Positions 1-8,030 of a DNA stretch of 64,000 nucleotides are shown in pieces. Numbering within the stretch: position 1 is the stretch's first letter; every line of letters starts with the position of its first letter. The notes under the pieces were generated by a model. It worked only from the letters and a program-made list of their open reading frames with translations. It did not search any database and was not told the origin of the DNA. The position numbers and the translations under genes are program-made. This DNA is from Actinomadura physcomitrii. GTDB lineage: Bacteria; Actinomycetota; Actinomycetes; Streptosporangiales; Streptosporangiaceae. The stretch is from positions 125,035-189,034 of the forward strand of contig NZ_WBMS02000016.1 in the NCBI RefSeq assembly GCF_008923205.2, read 5' to 3'.

Positions 1-1
1 G

Positions 2-475
2 CCGCTCGGCTACTACAAGGACGAGGCCAAGACCGCGGCGACGTTCCTCGTCATCGGCGGCGAGCGCTACTCGGTGCCCGGCGACTACGCCGTGGTCGCC
101 GAGGACGGGACGGCCACGCTTCTCGGCCGGGGGTCGGCCTGCATCAACACCGGTGGTGAGAAGGTCTTCGCCGAAGAGGTGGAGCAGGTCATCAAGCGGC
201 ACCCGGACGTCGCCGACGCCGTCGTCGTCGGCATCCCCGACGACCGGTTCGGCGAGGCGGTCACCGCCGTCGTGGAGCTCGAGCCGGGGCGCGCCCAGGA
301 TCCGGACGCCCTGGTGGCGTTCGTGCGGGGCGACCTGGCCGGCTACAAGGCTCCGAAACGGGTCTTCTTCGTCGACCAGGTGTCGCGGGGCCCGAACGGC
401 AAGGCCGACCTCAAGGACATCAGGTCGCTGGCGATCAAGCTGGCCGGCGTGTCGGCGCCGGCCGCCTCCGCCTGA
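2..475 (+). CDS. Acyl-CoA synthetase (AMP-binding), C-terminal part
   Basis: Only the last 157 codons of this gene are in the window; the frame is open from base 2. The visible part is the end of an ANL-superfamily acyl-CoA ligase: a GDYAVV segment, then a hinge region with LGRGSACINTGGEKVFAEEVE, and the C-terminal AMP-binding domain with DAVVVGIPDDRFGEAV. The catalytic-lysine region reads PNGKADLKDIR near the end. It would activate a free acid to its CoA thioester with ATP. The substrate cannot be read from this fragment, but the neighbours (acyl-CoA dehydrogenases, racemase, hydratase) suggest that it feeds the catabolic island that follows. It converges on the acyl-CoA dehydrogenase at 513-1733 with only 37 bp between the stops. 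Confidence 0.9.
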   Translation, partial: PLGYYKDEAKTAATFLVIGGERYSVPGDYAVVAEDGTATLLGRGSACINTGGEKVFAEEVEQVIKRHPDVADAVVVGIPDDRFGEAVTAVVELEPGRAQDPDALVAFVRGDLAGYKAPKRVFFVDQVSRGPNGKADLKDIRSLAIKLAGVSAPAASA

Positions 476-512
476 TCCGGCGGAGCCCGGACCCGGACGC
501 GGTCCCGGGCGC

Positions 513-1733
513 TCAGCCTCGCGGGAGGCCGAGCAGGCGCTCCGCGACGATGTTGCGCTGGATCTCGGCGGTGCCGCCGCCGATCGTGTCCGACAGCGAG
601 AACAGGAAGGCGCGCTGCTCCACGCCGGCCGGGTAGTCGGCCCGCCCGTTGCGCATGCCGACCCCGGGGATCCAGGCGCCCTGCTCGGCGGCGGCGCCGG
701 CCAGAATCTGCCCCTCGGGGCCGAGGATGTCCATCATGAGGTCCATCGTCGCGCGGTGTGTCTCCGACCACCACATCTTGTTGAGCTGGCCGAGGCCCGC
801 GGCCTCCCGGGTGCCGTTGACCGTGTCGGCGAGCGTGCGCAGCCCGTGGTAGCGCTGGATCTGGACGCGGGTCCACTGCTCGGCCAGCCGCTGGCGGATC
901 ACGGGATCGGTGTGGACGCCCCGCTCCCGGGCCATCCCGATGATCTTCCGCAGCTCCTTCTCGAAGCGGCGGTGCCCGGTGGTGGCGGAGGCGCCGCGCT
1001 CGAAGCCGAGGGTCGTCATGGCGACCTTCCAGCCGTTGTTCAACCCGCCGACGACGCAGCCCTCGGGCGCGTGCGCGTCGGTGAAGACCACCTCGCAGAA
1101 GTCGGTCGCGCCGTCGAGCTGCTCGATCGGACGCACCTCGATCCCCGGCTGCCGCATCGGGACGAGGAGGTAGGAGATCCCCCGGTGGCGGGGGGCGTCG
1201 GGGTCGGTGCGCGCGAGGAGGAAGACGTAGTCGGCCTCGTCGGCGCGCGTCGTCCAGATCTTCCGGCCGTTGATCGTCCAGCCGCCGTCGCGCGGCTCGG
1301 CGCGGGTGCGCAGCCCGGCGAGATCCGACCCGGCCTCGGGCTCGGAGAACCCCTGGCACCAGGTGATCTCGCCGCGGAGGATCTTCGGGATGAACTCCGC
1401 CTTCTGCTCGTCGGTGCCCCACCGCAGGATCGTCGGGCCCACGAGGGTGTCCCCGAACCAGTCGGCGCGCATCGGCGCGCGGGCACGGGCGAACTCCTCG
1501 TGCAGCACGACGTTCTCCAGCGGGCTCAGACCGCGCCCGCCGTACTCCTTCGGCCACGAGGCGCAGATCCATCCCGCCGCGTGGAGCTTCTCGGTCCAGG
1601 AGGCGCGGAACGCCTCGCGCTCCTCGGGGGGCATCTCGGCGCCGTCGAACCAGCCGTCCGGCAGGTTCTCCTCGAGCCACGTGCGCACCTGCCGCCTGAA
1701 CTGCTCGACCGGTGCCGGATAGGTCGTCTTCAT
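513..1733 (-). CDS. Acyl-CoA dehydrogenase (FadE-type)
   Basis: This 406-aa flavoprotein should oxidise an acyl-CoA to its 2-enoyl-CoA. The family signatures are SEPEAGSDLA in the middle domain and the C-terminal IGGGTAEIQRNIVAERLLG. The WWSETHR/MDLMMDILG region resembles actinobacterial FadE proteins of sterol and long-chain catabolism. An upstream in-frame start at 1772 is possible, but the ATG at 1733 is preceded by GGAGG at good spacing and was chosen. The gene is divergent from the dehydrogenase at 1820, and the shared 86-bp gap holds the operator at 1766-1781. Several island acyl-CoA dehydrogenases may act as hetero-oligomers, as in steroid side-chain degradation; that is inference. Confidence 0.92.
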   Translation of the reverse strand: MKTTYPAPVEQFRRQVRTWLEENLPDGWFDGAEMPPEEREAFRASWTEKLHAAGWICASWPKEYGGRGLSPLENVVLHEEFARARAPMRADWFGDTLVGPTILRWGTDEQKAEFIPKILRGEITWCQGFSEPEAGSDLAGLRTRAEPRDGGWTINGRKIWTTRADEADYVFLLARTDPDAPRHRGISYLLVPMRQPGIEVRPIEQLDGATDFCEVVFTDAHAPEGCVVGGLNNGWKVAMTTLGFERGASATTGHRRFEKELRKIIGMARERGVHTDPVIRQRLAEQWTRVQIQRYHGLRTLADTVNGTREAAGLGQLNKMWWSETHRATMDLMMDILGPEGQILAGAAAEQGAWIPGVGMRNGRADYPAGVEQRAFLFSLSDTIGGGTAEIQRNIVAERLLGLPRG

Positions 1734-1765
1734 GGCCTCATCCTCCGAAACCGAGGCCCTTGCTG

Positions 1766-1781
1766 TCAACACATGTGTTGA
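1766..1781. promoter_or_regulatory. Palindromic operator, site 1 (TCAAC-N6-GTTGA)
   Basis: TCAACACATGTGTTGA is a perfect 16-bp palindrome between the divergent dehydrogenase genes at 1733(-) and 1820(+). On the plus strand it exactly fills the spacer of a promoter-like pair, TTGCTG (1760-1765) and TATACT (1782-1787). A repressor bound here would cover the RNA polymerase site. Similar sites lie at 6302, 8874, 13498 and 16137. Confidence 0.8.
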
Positions 1782-1819
1782 TATACTGTCCGGGCGTACC
1801 TACGCGAAGGAGGCCCCCT

Positions 1820-2986
1820 ATGGCCGGCAACAGTCGGGTCGACCTGCTCGACACCGAGGCGATGATCCCGGAGGAGGAGCGCGCGATGCAGGCCGTCGTC
1901 CGGCGCTTCGCCGACGAGACCCTGCGGCCGGTCGTCGCGGGCCATTTCGAGGCGGGCACCTTCCCCGTGGAACTCGCCACCGAGTTCGGCGAGCTCGGCC
2001 TGCTCGGCATGCACCTCGACGGCTACGGCTGCGCCGGCTCCAGCTCGCTCGCCTACGGCCTGGCCTGCCTGGAGCTCGAAGCCGTCGACAGCGGGTTCCG
2101 CAGCTTCGTCTCGGTCCAGGGCTCGCTGGCGATGTTCTCGATCCACCACTTCGGCTCCGAGGAGCAGAAGCAGGAGTGGCTGCCCCGCATGGCGCGGGGC
2201 GAGGCCATCGGCTGCTTCGGCCTCACCGAGCCCGACCACGGGTCCGACCCCGGCTCGATGCGCACCCGCGCCCGCCGCGACGGTGACGACTGGATCATCA
2301 ACGGGTCCAAGATGTGGATCACCAACGCGCCCGTCGCGGACGTCGCGACCGTGTGGGCCAGGACGGACGACGGCGTGCGCGGCTTCCTGGTCCCCAAGGG
2401 GACCCCCGGCTTCGAGGTCCAGGAGATCAAGCAGAAGCTGTCGCTGCGGGCCTCGATCACCGGCGCGCTGTTCCTCGAGGACGTCCGGGTGCCGTCCGCG
2501 GCGATGCTGCCCTCGGCGAAGGGGCTCAGGGGCCCGCTGTCGTGCCTGTCCGAGGCCCGCTACGGGATCGTCTTCGGCAGCGTCGGCGCCGCCCGCGACT
2601 GCCTCGAGACGACGCTGGCCTACGCCCGGCAGCGCGAGCAGTTCGGCAAGAGCCTCGCCGCCTTCCAGCTCACGCAGGAGAAGCTGGCCGACATGTCGCT
2701 GGAGCTGAGCAAGGCCATGCTCGTGGCCCTCCGCCTCGCCGAACTCAAGGACGGCGCCGGAGTCGAGCCGGCCCAGATCAGCGTCGGCAAGCTCAACAAC
2801 GTGCGGGAGGCGCTGCAGATCGCGCGCACCTGCCGCACCATCCTCGGAGGGGCCGGCATCACGCTGGACTATCCGCCGCTGCGGCACGCCAACAACCTCG
2901 AGTCCGTCCTCACCTACGAGGGGACGTCCGAGATCCACACGCTCGCCGTCGGCCAGGCACTGACCGGCGTGAGCGCCTACCGCTGA
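1820..2986 (+). CDS. Acyl-CoA dehydrogenase, glutaryl-CoA dehydrogenase-like
   Basis: This 388-aa protein closely matches the glutaryl-CoA dehydrogenase branch of the acyl-CoA dehydrogenases: CFGLTEPDHGSDPGSM, KMWITNAPVADVATVWAR, KLSLRASITGALFLEDVRVP, and a C-terminal TYEGTSEIH with the catalytic base at Glu367. Arg94 in VDSGFRS corresponds to the arginine that binds the second carboxylate in glutaryl-CoA dehydrogenases, so a dicarboxylyl-CoA substrate (dehydrogenation, possibly with decarboxylation) is plausible. The ATG at 1820 follows AAGGAGG; the open frame extends further upstream but would run through the operator and promoter. It is followed 14 bp later by another acyl-CoA dehydrogenase gene. 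In this island it may act on a pathway dicarboxylate rather than on lysine-derived glutaryl-CoA. Confidence 0.92.
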   Translation: MAGNSRVDLLDTEAMIPEEERAMQAVVRRFADETLRPVVAGHFEAGTFPVELATEFGELGLLGMHLDGYGCAGSSSLAYGLACLELEAVDSGFRSFVSVQGSLAMFSIHHFGSEEQKQEWLPRMARGEAIGCFGLTEPDHGSDPGSMRTRARRDGDDWIINGSKMWITNAPVADVATVWARTDDGVRGFLVPKGTPGFEVQEIKQKLSLRASITGALFLEDVRVPSAAMLPSAKGLRGPLSCLSEARYGIVFGSVGAARDCLETTLAYARQREQFGKSLAAFQLTQEKLADMSLELSKAMLVALRLAELKDGAGVEPAQISVGKLNNVREALQIARTCRTILGGAGITLDYPPLRHANNLESVLTYEGTSEIHTLAVGQALTGVSAYR

Positions 2987-3000
2987 CGGAGAAGGCCCAC

Positions 3001-4116
3001 ATGCAGATCGGACTCGGTTTCGACACCGACCAGGAGGAGCTGCGCCGCGCGCTCAGGTCGATGCTGTCCAAGCGCAGCGACGAAGGCCGCGTACGCGAGG
3101 TGATGGCATCGCGGTCCGGGACCGACACCGTGCTCTGGCGCGGCCTGGCGGACGAGCTCGGCTGCCACGGCCTCACCGTGCCCGAGCGGTGGGGCGGAGC
3201 CGGCGCGTCGCTCGTGGAGCAGGGCGTCGTCTTCGAGGAGCTCGGCCGCTTCCTCGCCTGCGTCCCGTACGCCGCGACCGTCGGTCTGGCGCTCTCGCTG
3301 CTGCTCCGCTTCCCCGAGCAGGACCTCGTCGCGGACGCGGCGACCCGGATCGCGGCCGGTGACCTCGTCGCGACCGTGGCGCTGTGCGAGCCGGGCGGCG
3401 TCTGGGACGCGCGTGCCGTGCGCATGGAGGCCGAGCGGACCGGCTCGGGGTGGACGCTCAGCGGCACCAAGACCTACGTCCCCGACGGCCACGAGGCCGG
3501 GCTCATCCTCGTTCTGGCCCGGATCGGCACCGAGCTCGCGGTCCTGGCGGTCGACGGAGAAGCCCCGGGCCTCGTGCGGACGCAGCTCCCGACGATGGAC
3601 CAGACCCGCCGCCAAGCACGGCTGGACTTCGCCGGCACACCCGCCCGGCTGCTCGCGACCGGCGCGGACGGCGAGGTCGACCGCGCGCTCGCCCAGTCGG
3701 CCGCCCTGCTCGCCGTCGAGCAGGTGGGCAGCGCGCGCCGGGTGCTCGAGGGGACCACCGAGTACGCCAAGGTGCGCACCCAGTTCGGCGCCCCCATCGG
3801 CTCCTTCCAGGCGGTGAAGCACCGGCTGGCCGACATGCTGCTCGACGTCGAGGCCGCGCGCTCGGCGGCGTACTACGCGCTGTTCGCCGCCGCCGCGGAC
3901 GACGAGGAGCTGATGGCCGCGTCGAGCCTGGCCAAGGCGTTCTGCAGCGACGCGCTCGTCCGGGTCTGCGAGGCATCGGTGCAGATCCACGGGGGCATCG
4001 GGCTCACCTGGGAGCACTGGGCCCACCTGTACTTCAAGCGTGCGCGCTCCGCCGCGGTCCTGCTCGGCGACGCCGCCCAGCATCGCGAGCGGCTGGCCTG
4101 CGAGATCGGGCTCTAG
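3001..4116 (+). CDS. Acyl-CoA dehydrogenase
   Basis: A 371-aa protein of the acyl-CoA dehydrogenase family, shorter and more divergent than the two upstream paralogues. N-terminal helices (FDTDQEELRRALRSML; LADELGCHGLTVPERWGG) and the C-terminal segment QIHGGIGLTWEHWAHLYFKR are recognisable. This C-terminal form is common in actinobacterial dehydrogenases that work as alpha2beta2 heterotetramers on side-chain CoA esters, so it may be a partner subunit of a neighbouring dehydrogenase (inference). The ATG at 3001 has GGAGAAGG just upstream. It is in an operon with the GCDH-like gene. A strong inverted repeat follows the stop codon. Confidence 0.9.
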   Translation: MQIGLGFDTDQEELRRALRSMLSKRSDEGRVREVMASRSGTDTVLWRGLADELGCHGLTVPERWGGAGASLVEQGVVFEELGRFLACVPYAATVGLALSLLLRFPEQDLVADAATRIAAGDLVATVALCEPGGVWDARAVRMEAERTGSGWTLSGTKTYVPDGHEAGLILVLARIGTELAVLAVDGEAPGLVRTQLPTMDQTRRQARLDFAGTPARLLATGADGEVDRALAQSAALLAVEQVGSARRVLEGTTEYAKVRTQFGAPIGSFQAVKHRLADMLLDVEAARSAAYYALFAAAADDEELMAASSLAKAFCSDALVRVCEASVQIHGGIGLTWEHWAHLYFKRARSAAVLLGDAAQHRERLACEIGL

Positions 4117-4126
4117 CCCCGGCCGG

Positions 4127-4168
4127 CGTACCCGGCATGGCAGCGGAACCCGCGCCATGCCGGGTACG
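4127..4168. terminator. Bidirectional terminator-like hairpin
   Basis: CGTACCCGGCATGGC (4127-4141) and GCCATGCCGGGTACG (4154-4168) form a perfect 15-bp stem with a 12-nt loop. It sits between the convergent genes ending at 4116(+) and 4208(-). There is no T-run, as is usual for high-G+C actinomycetes. Confidence 0.8.
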
Positions 4169-4207
4169 GCCGCGTCCGAACCGCTGCCGTCTGCCGCTGT
4201 GCCGCCC

Positions 4208-5341
4208 TCAGCCGAGCCAGTCGGCGACGACCTCGTCCGTGTGCTCACCCGGGACGGTCGCGACGTGGTGCACGGAGCCCGGCGTGCGGCCGAAGCGCGG
4301 CGCGGGGGAAGGGTGCACGACGCCGTCGATCTCGGTGAACGTCCCGCGCTCGCGCAGGTGCGGATGCCGGGGCGCCTCCGACATGGTGAGGACCGGGCTG
4401 AAGCACAGGTCCGGCTTGCCGGCCAGCGCCTCGCACCATTCGTCCCGCGTCCGGGTCAGGAACCGTTCGGCGAGGATCCGCTTGCTCTCCGCCCACCGGC
4501 CGCGGTCCCCCCGGCGCGGGAGCGCGCCGGGGTCGAGGCCGATGGCCTCCACGAGGTTGCGGAAGAACGGCGCTTCGATGGCGCCGACCGCCACGTACCG
4601 GCCGTCGGCGCATGCGTAGACGTCGTAGAAGTGCGAGCCCGAGTCGAAGACGTTGGCGCCCCGCTCCTCGGAGACGACGCCCTGCTGGAGGTAGCCGAAC
4701 ATCATCGTCATCAGGGACGCGACGCCGTCGACCATCGCCACGTCCAGCACCTGGCCCCGGCCGGAGGAGGCCCGCTCGACGAGCGCGGCCGTCACGCCGA
4801 AGGCCAGCAGCAGGCCGCCGCCGCCCATGTCGCCGACCAGGTTCAGGGGCGGCGTCGGCGGCTCGCCGCGCCGCCCGATGTGGGCCAGCGCCCCGGCGAG
4901 GGCCACGTAGTTGATGTCGTGCCCCGCGTGGGCCGCGAGCGGGCCGTCCTGCCCGAAGCCCGTCATGCGCGCGTAGATCAGCCGCGGGTTGTCGGCGGTG
5001 CAGGCGTCGGGGCCGATGCCGAGCCGCTCGGTGACGCCGGGGCGGAACGGGTCGATGAGGACGTCGGCCGCCGCGGCGAGCCGGCGCACGAGCGCCCGGC
5101 CGCCGGGCGTCTTCAGGTCCGCGGCGACCGACCGCCGTCCCCGCTGGACGATGTCCTTCTCCGGACTGTCGGGCGCGGTCGCGCCGGCCCGGTCGACGCG
5201 GACCACGTCCGCCCCGAGGTCGGCGAGCAGCATGGCGCCGTACGGCCCCGGGCCGAGGCCGGCGAGTTCGAGCACGCGGACGCCCTTGAGCGGGCCCCGG
5301 CGCTGGTCGCCGGCCGCACCGGCCGTGTTCGTCCCGGTCAT
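4208..5341 (-). CDS. Alpha-methylacyl-CoA racemase (CoA-transferase family III)
   Basis: A 377-aa family III CoA-transferase fold protein. It looks like a racemase rather than a transferase: GLGPGPYGAMLLADLGADVVRVDR at the N-terminus, and a GHDINYVALAG...GDMGGGG pair supplies His141 and Asp171, which match the catalytic His/Asp of mycobacterial MCR and mammalian AMACR. The reaction is epimerisation of 2-methylacyl-CoA, needed so that S-specific acyl-CoA dehydrogenases can degrade methyl-branched (isoprenoid, sterol side-chain) acids. This is the best clue to the substrate class of the island. The start is preceded by TGGAGG. It lies 24 bp after the cyclase gene in the same minus-strand operon. 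Confidence 0.9.
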   Translation of the reverse strand: MTGTNTAGAAGDQRRGPLKGVRVLELAGLGPGPYGAMLLADLGADVVRVDRAGATAPDSPEKDIVQRGRRSVAADLKTPGGRALVRRLAAAADVLIDPFRPGVTERLGIGPDACTADNPRLIYARMTGFGQDGPLAAHAGHDINYVALAGALAHIGRRGEPPTPPLNLVGDMGGGGLLLAFGVTAALVERASSGRGQVLDVAMVDGVASLMTMMFGYLQQGVVSEERGANVFDSGSHFYDVYACADGRYVAVGAIEAPFFRNLVEAIGLDPGALPRRGDRGRWAESKRILAERFLTRTRDEWCEALAGKPDLCFSPVLTMSEAPRHPHLRERGTFTEIDGVVHPSPAPRFGRTPGSVHHVATVPGEHTDEVVADWLG

Positions 5342-5365
5342 CGGACCTCCAGGCGATCGGCCGTC

Positions 5366-6223
5366 CTACAGGACGGCGGTCGGGGCGACGGGCGAGGCGC
5401 TGCCGCCGACGATGTTCAGCGGTGAGACGACGAGCAGGAACGTCGTCGCCGACAGCTCGGCGAGCCGTTCCAGGTCGAGCAGTTCGAGCAGGAAGACGCC
5501 GCGGTCGCGGATCAGCGCGACGTGCAGCGGCAGCGTGCAGCCGGGGTCGCCGGAGGGCTCCACCTCGACGGAGATGTTGTCGGCGCCGACCAGGGCGATG
5601 CCCCAGCGGTCGACGAGATCGACGACCGACCGGTCGATGCCCGGCCAGGTCGTCTTCGAGGCCGTGCCGGCCCGCCAGCGCGCGAGCCATCCGGTGCGGA
5701 TGAGCAGGGCGTCGCCGGGTTCGGGCCGCGCTCCGGTGGCGGCGACGGCCGCCTCGACGTCGGCGGCGCCGATGGGGGAGCCGTCATCGCGCGGGAGGTC
5801 GAGGAAGAACGCGCGGGTGACGACGGGGCCGACGGTCTCGATGCCCGCCTTGCGGGCGCCGCGGCTGGTCACCTCGGTGGCGGGGAAGCCGTTGTACATC
5901 AGGCCGTCGCGCCAGACGTGCGCCAGCGCGTCCAGATGGGTGGTGCCGTGGCAGGCGACGATCAGCATGTCGTCGGCGTACCCGAGGCCGGGCCGTTCCG
6001 GCAGTCCGGCGGCGTAGTCGCCGCCGTCGCGCAGCATCAGGTGCTGGACGTCGGGCCGGATCGCGGCGTGCGGAGCGGCGCCGGCCCGCAGCGGGAGGCC
6101 CAGCGACACCGGAAGCGCACGGCGCATCGCGGCCACGCCGCGCCGCCGTGCGCTCTCGTCGACGAGGTTCAGGGCGCCGCGCTGATCCTCGGAACCCCAG
6201 CGTCCCCAGTTCCCGTGGGCCAT
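5366..6223 (-). CDS. Cyclase-family metal-dependent hydrolase
   Basis: A 285-aa protein of the cyclase / kynurenine-formamidase-like family. The metal-binding signature HGTTHLDALAH is at residues 92-102, close to the family's HxGTHxDxPxH pattern. Members hydrolyse amides, lactones or cyclic 1,3-dicarbonyls. In this cluster a lactone or cyclic intermediate is the more likely substrate, but that is inference. It is the first gene of the operon with the racemase. It is transcribed from a promoter overlapping the operator at 6302-6317. Confidence 0.85.
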   Translation of the reverse strand: MAHGNWGRWGSEDQRGALNLVDESARRRGVAAMRRALPVSLGLPLRAGAAPHAAIRPDVQHLMLRDGGDYAAGLPERPGLGYADDMLIVACHGTTHLDALAHVWRDGLMYNGFPATEVTSRGARKAGIETVGPVVTRAFFLDLPRDDGSPIGAADVEAAVAATGARPEPGDALLIRTGWLARWRAGTASKTTWPGIDRSVVDLVDRWGIALVGADNISVEVEPSGDPGCTLPLHVALIRDRGVFLLELLDLERLAELSATTFLLVVSPLNIVGGSASPVAPTAVL

Positions 6224-6276
6224 ATGCGGATCGCTCCCGTCCTGCCGAACTCCCGCTCCGGTGCGGGTACACCGAA

Positions 6277-6305
6277 TGTCTAGCAGTGGCGGATCAAGCT
6301 GTCAA
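6277..6305 (-). promoter_or_regulatory. Sigma-70-like promoter for the cyclase-racemase operon
   Basis: On the minus strand TTGACA (6300-6305) and TAGACA (6277-6282) are separated by 17 bp, close to the consensus. The -35 box lies within the left end of operator site 2. Confidence 0.65.
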
Positions 6306-6317
6306 CGTACCTGTTGA
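6302..6317. promoter_or_regulatory. Operator, site 2 (TCAAC-N6-GTTGA)
   Basis: TCAACGTACCTGTTGA lies in the divergent gap between the cyclase (6223, minus) and the thiolase (6376, plus). It overlaps the minus-strand -35 box. It also overlaps a possible plus-strand -35 TTGACT (6314-6319) with a weaker -10 CATGAT at 6338-6343. One bound repressor could therefore control both operons. Confidence 0.75.
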
Positions 6318-6375
6318 CTCGCTGGCCGTTCTCCGACCATGATGAAGGCACTGGCCACGACCACGGAGGTTCTGC

Positions 6376-7566
6376 ATGACCGCATCCACGAGCGGCCACC
6401 CGCTCTCGGGCAGGGCGGCGATCGTCGGGATCGGGGAGACCGGCTACGTGCGCGGCGCCGACGAGACGGTCCTGGAGATGGTCCTGGGCGCGAGCATGGC
6501 GGCGATCCGCGACGCCGGGCTGACGCCGGCCGACATCGACGGCATCCTGCCGCCGCCCGGCTTCGTGGCATGGGACGAGATCGCGGCGCACCTCGGGATT
6601 CCCGACGTCCGCTACACGTCCACGCCCCAGATGGGCGGCGCCAGCCCGACCGCGGCGCTGACCACGGCGATGATGGCGATCGCCTCGGGCGTCGCCGAGA
6701 CCATCCTGGTGCCGATCGGCTGGAACGGGTACTCGGCGCTGCGGCCCCGTCCCGACGCCAAGCCGAGCAAGCGCCGCTTCAGCGCGGCGTTCTTCGAGAC
6801 CGTGCGGAACTACTACGGCCCCTACGGGCTGCGGTCGGCCCCCTGGTGGTACTCGCTGTACCTGCAGCGCTACGTCGAGCTCTACGACGTGCCGCCCGAG
6901 GCGCCGGGCGCGGTGGCCGTGGCGGCGCGCAAGCACGCCCAGCTGCGGCCGAACGCGCTCATGCACGGCCGCGCCATGACGATGGACGACTACCTGGCCT
7001 CGCCCTACATCACCGAGCCGCTGCGCAAGTTCGACTGCTGCGTGGAGACCGACTGCGCGGCAGCTGTGGTCGTCACCTCGGCGGAGCGGGCCCGGGACCT
7101 GCCGCACCGGCCCGTCCTGCTCCTGGGCGGCGCGGAGGGCCACGCCAACCCCGCGCACGAGCTGACCAACCGCGCGGACGTGCTCGACCTCGGACTGAGC
7201 CGCGCGGCGCCGCGCGCGTTCGAGATGGCCGGCGTCACCGCCCGCGACATGGACTTCCTGCAGATCTACGACTGCTTCACCCATGTCGTCCTCCTCCAGC
7301 TCGAAGCCCTCGGGCTCGCCGAGCGCGGCGGGGCTCCCGACCTGGTCAAGGGCGGCGCCCTCGAACTCGGCGGCGCCTATCCGCTGAACACCGCCGGCGG
7401 GATGCTCTCCCAGGGGCACTGCTGGGGGCTGAACCTGGTCGTCGAGGCGGCGCGGCAGCTCCGCCACGACGCCGGCGACGCGCAGGTGCACGGCGCCGAG
7501 CTCGGCCTGGTGACCGGCTACGGAGATCTTGGAGACGGCAGCATCGTGATCCTCGGAAGGGGCTGA
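6376..7566 (+). CDS. Thiolase-fold lipid-transfer protein (Ltp2-like aldolase candidate)
   Basis: This 396-aa protein has the thiolase fold (GRAAIVGIGETGYVRG; TDCAAAVVVTSAERARDL; NTAGGMLSQGHCWGLN). Where classical thiolases carry the nucleophilic cysteine it reads QMGGASPTAAL (residues 85-95). It therefore belongs with SCP-x/Ltp-type proteins that do not do standard thiolysis. In steroid side-chain degradation, Ltp2 with a DUF35 partner performs a retro-aldol cleavage of a 3-hydroxy-acyl-CoA. The next gene is exactly such a DUF35 protein. The ATG at 6376 follows GGAGG. The role as an aldolase is inferred from this pairing. Confidence 0.88.
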   Translation: MTASTSGHPLSGRAAIVGIGETGYVRGADETVLEMVLGASMAAIRDAGLTPADIDGILPPPGFVAWDEIAAHLGIPDVRYTSTPQMGGASPTAALTTAMMAIASGVAETILVPIGWNGYSALRPRPDAKPSKRRFSAAFFETVRNYYGPYGLRSAPWWYSLYLQRYVELYDVPPEAPGAVAVAARKHAQLRPNALMHGRAMTMDDYLASPYITEPLRKFDCCVETDCAAAVVVTSAERARDLPHRPVLLLGGAEGHANPAHELTNRADVLDLGLSRAAPRAFEMAGVTARDMDFLQIYDCFTHVVLLQLEALGLAERGGAPDLVKGGALELGGAYPLNTAGGMLSQGHCWGLNLVVEAARQLRHDAGDAQVHGAELGLVTGYGDLGDGSIVILGRG

Positions 7567-7568
7567 CC

Positions 7569-8030
7569 ATGAGTACGGCGGACAAGCAGATACCGCGGCC
7601 CGCGGAACTCGACCTGGAGTTCTTCCAGGCGGCCACGTCGACCGGCGAGCTGCACGTGCAGAAGTGCGCGGACTGCTCCGACCACCACCACCCGCCGCGG
7701 CTGTACTGCCCGCGCTGCTTCTCGGACCGCTACGTGTTCGAGAAGGTGTCGGGCCGGGGCACGGTGTACTCGTACACGGTCTCGCACTTCACGACCGAGA
7801 AGGCGTGGAAGGACGAGGTGCCGTGGGCCACGATCGTCGTCCAGCTCGACGAGGGACCGCGCCTCGTCGGCACGGCGAGGGGGATCGACCCCGGCGCCAT
7901 CCGGATCGGCCTGCCCGTGCGGGTGGTGACCGAGACCGTCACCGATGACTTCGCCTACCTGTGGGTCGAGGCCGATGCCGGGGCCGAGCCGGAGAAGACC
8001 GGCAATGAACGCGCCGAGGAGGCACGATGA
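7569..8030 (+). CDS. DUF35 / OB-fold protein with rubredoxin-like zinc ribbon
   Basis: A 153-aa protein with a zinc ribbon formed by Cys33, Cys36, Cys47 and Cys50, followed by an OB fold (GRGTVYSYTVSHF...VPWATIVVQLDEG). These proteins bind acyl-CoA and partner with thiolase-like proteins; ChsH2-Ltp2 is the known steroid example. It starts 2 bp after the thiolase stop, and its own stop overlaps the hydratase start (ATGA), so the three genes should be co-translated. It most likely stabilises and gates the upstream Ltp2-like protein. Confidence 0.9.
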   Translation: MSTADKQIPRPAELDLEFFQAATSTGELHVQKCADCSDHHHPPRLYCPRCFSDRYVFEKVSGRGTVYSYTVSHFTTEKAWKDEVPWATIVVQLDEGPRLVGTARGIDPGAIRIGLPVRVVTETVTDDFAYLWVEADAGAEPEKTGNERAEEAR

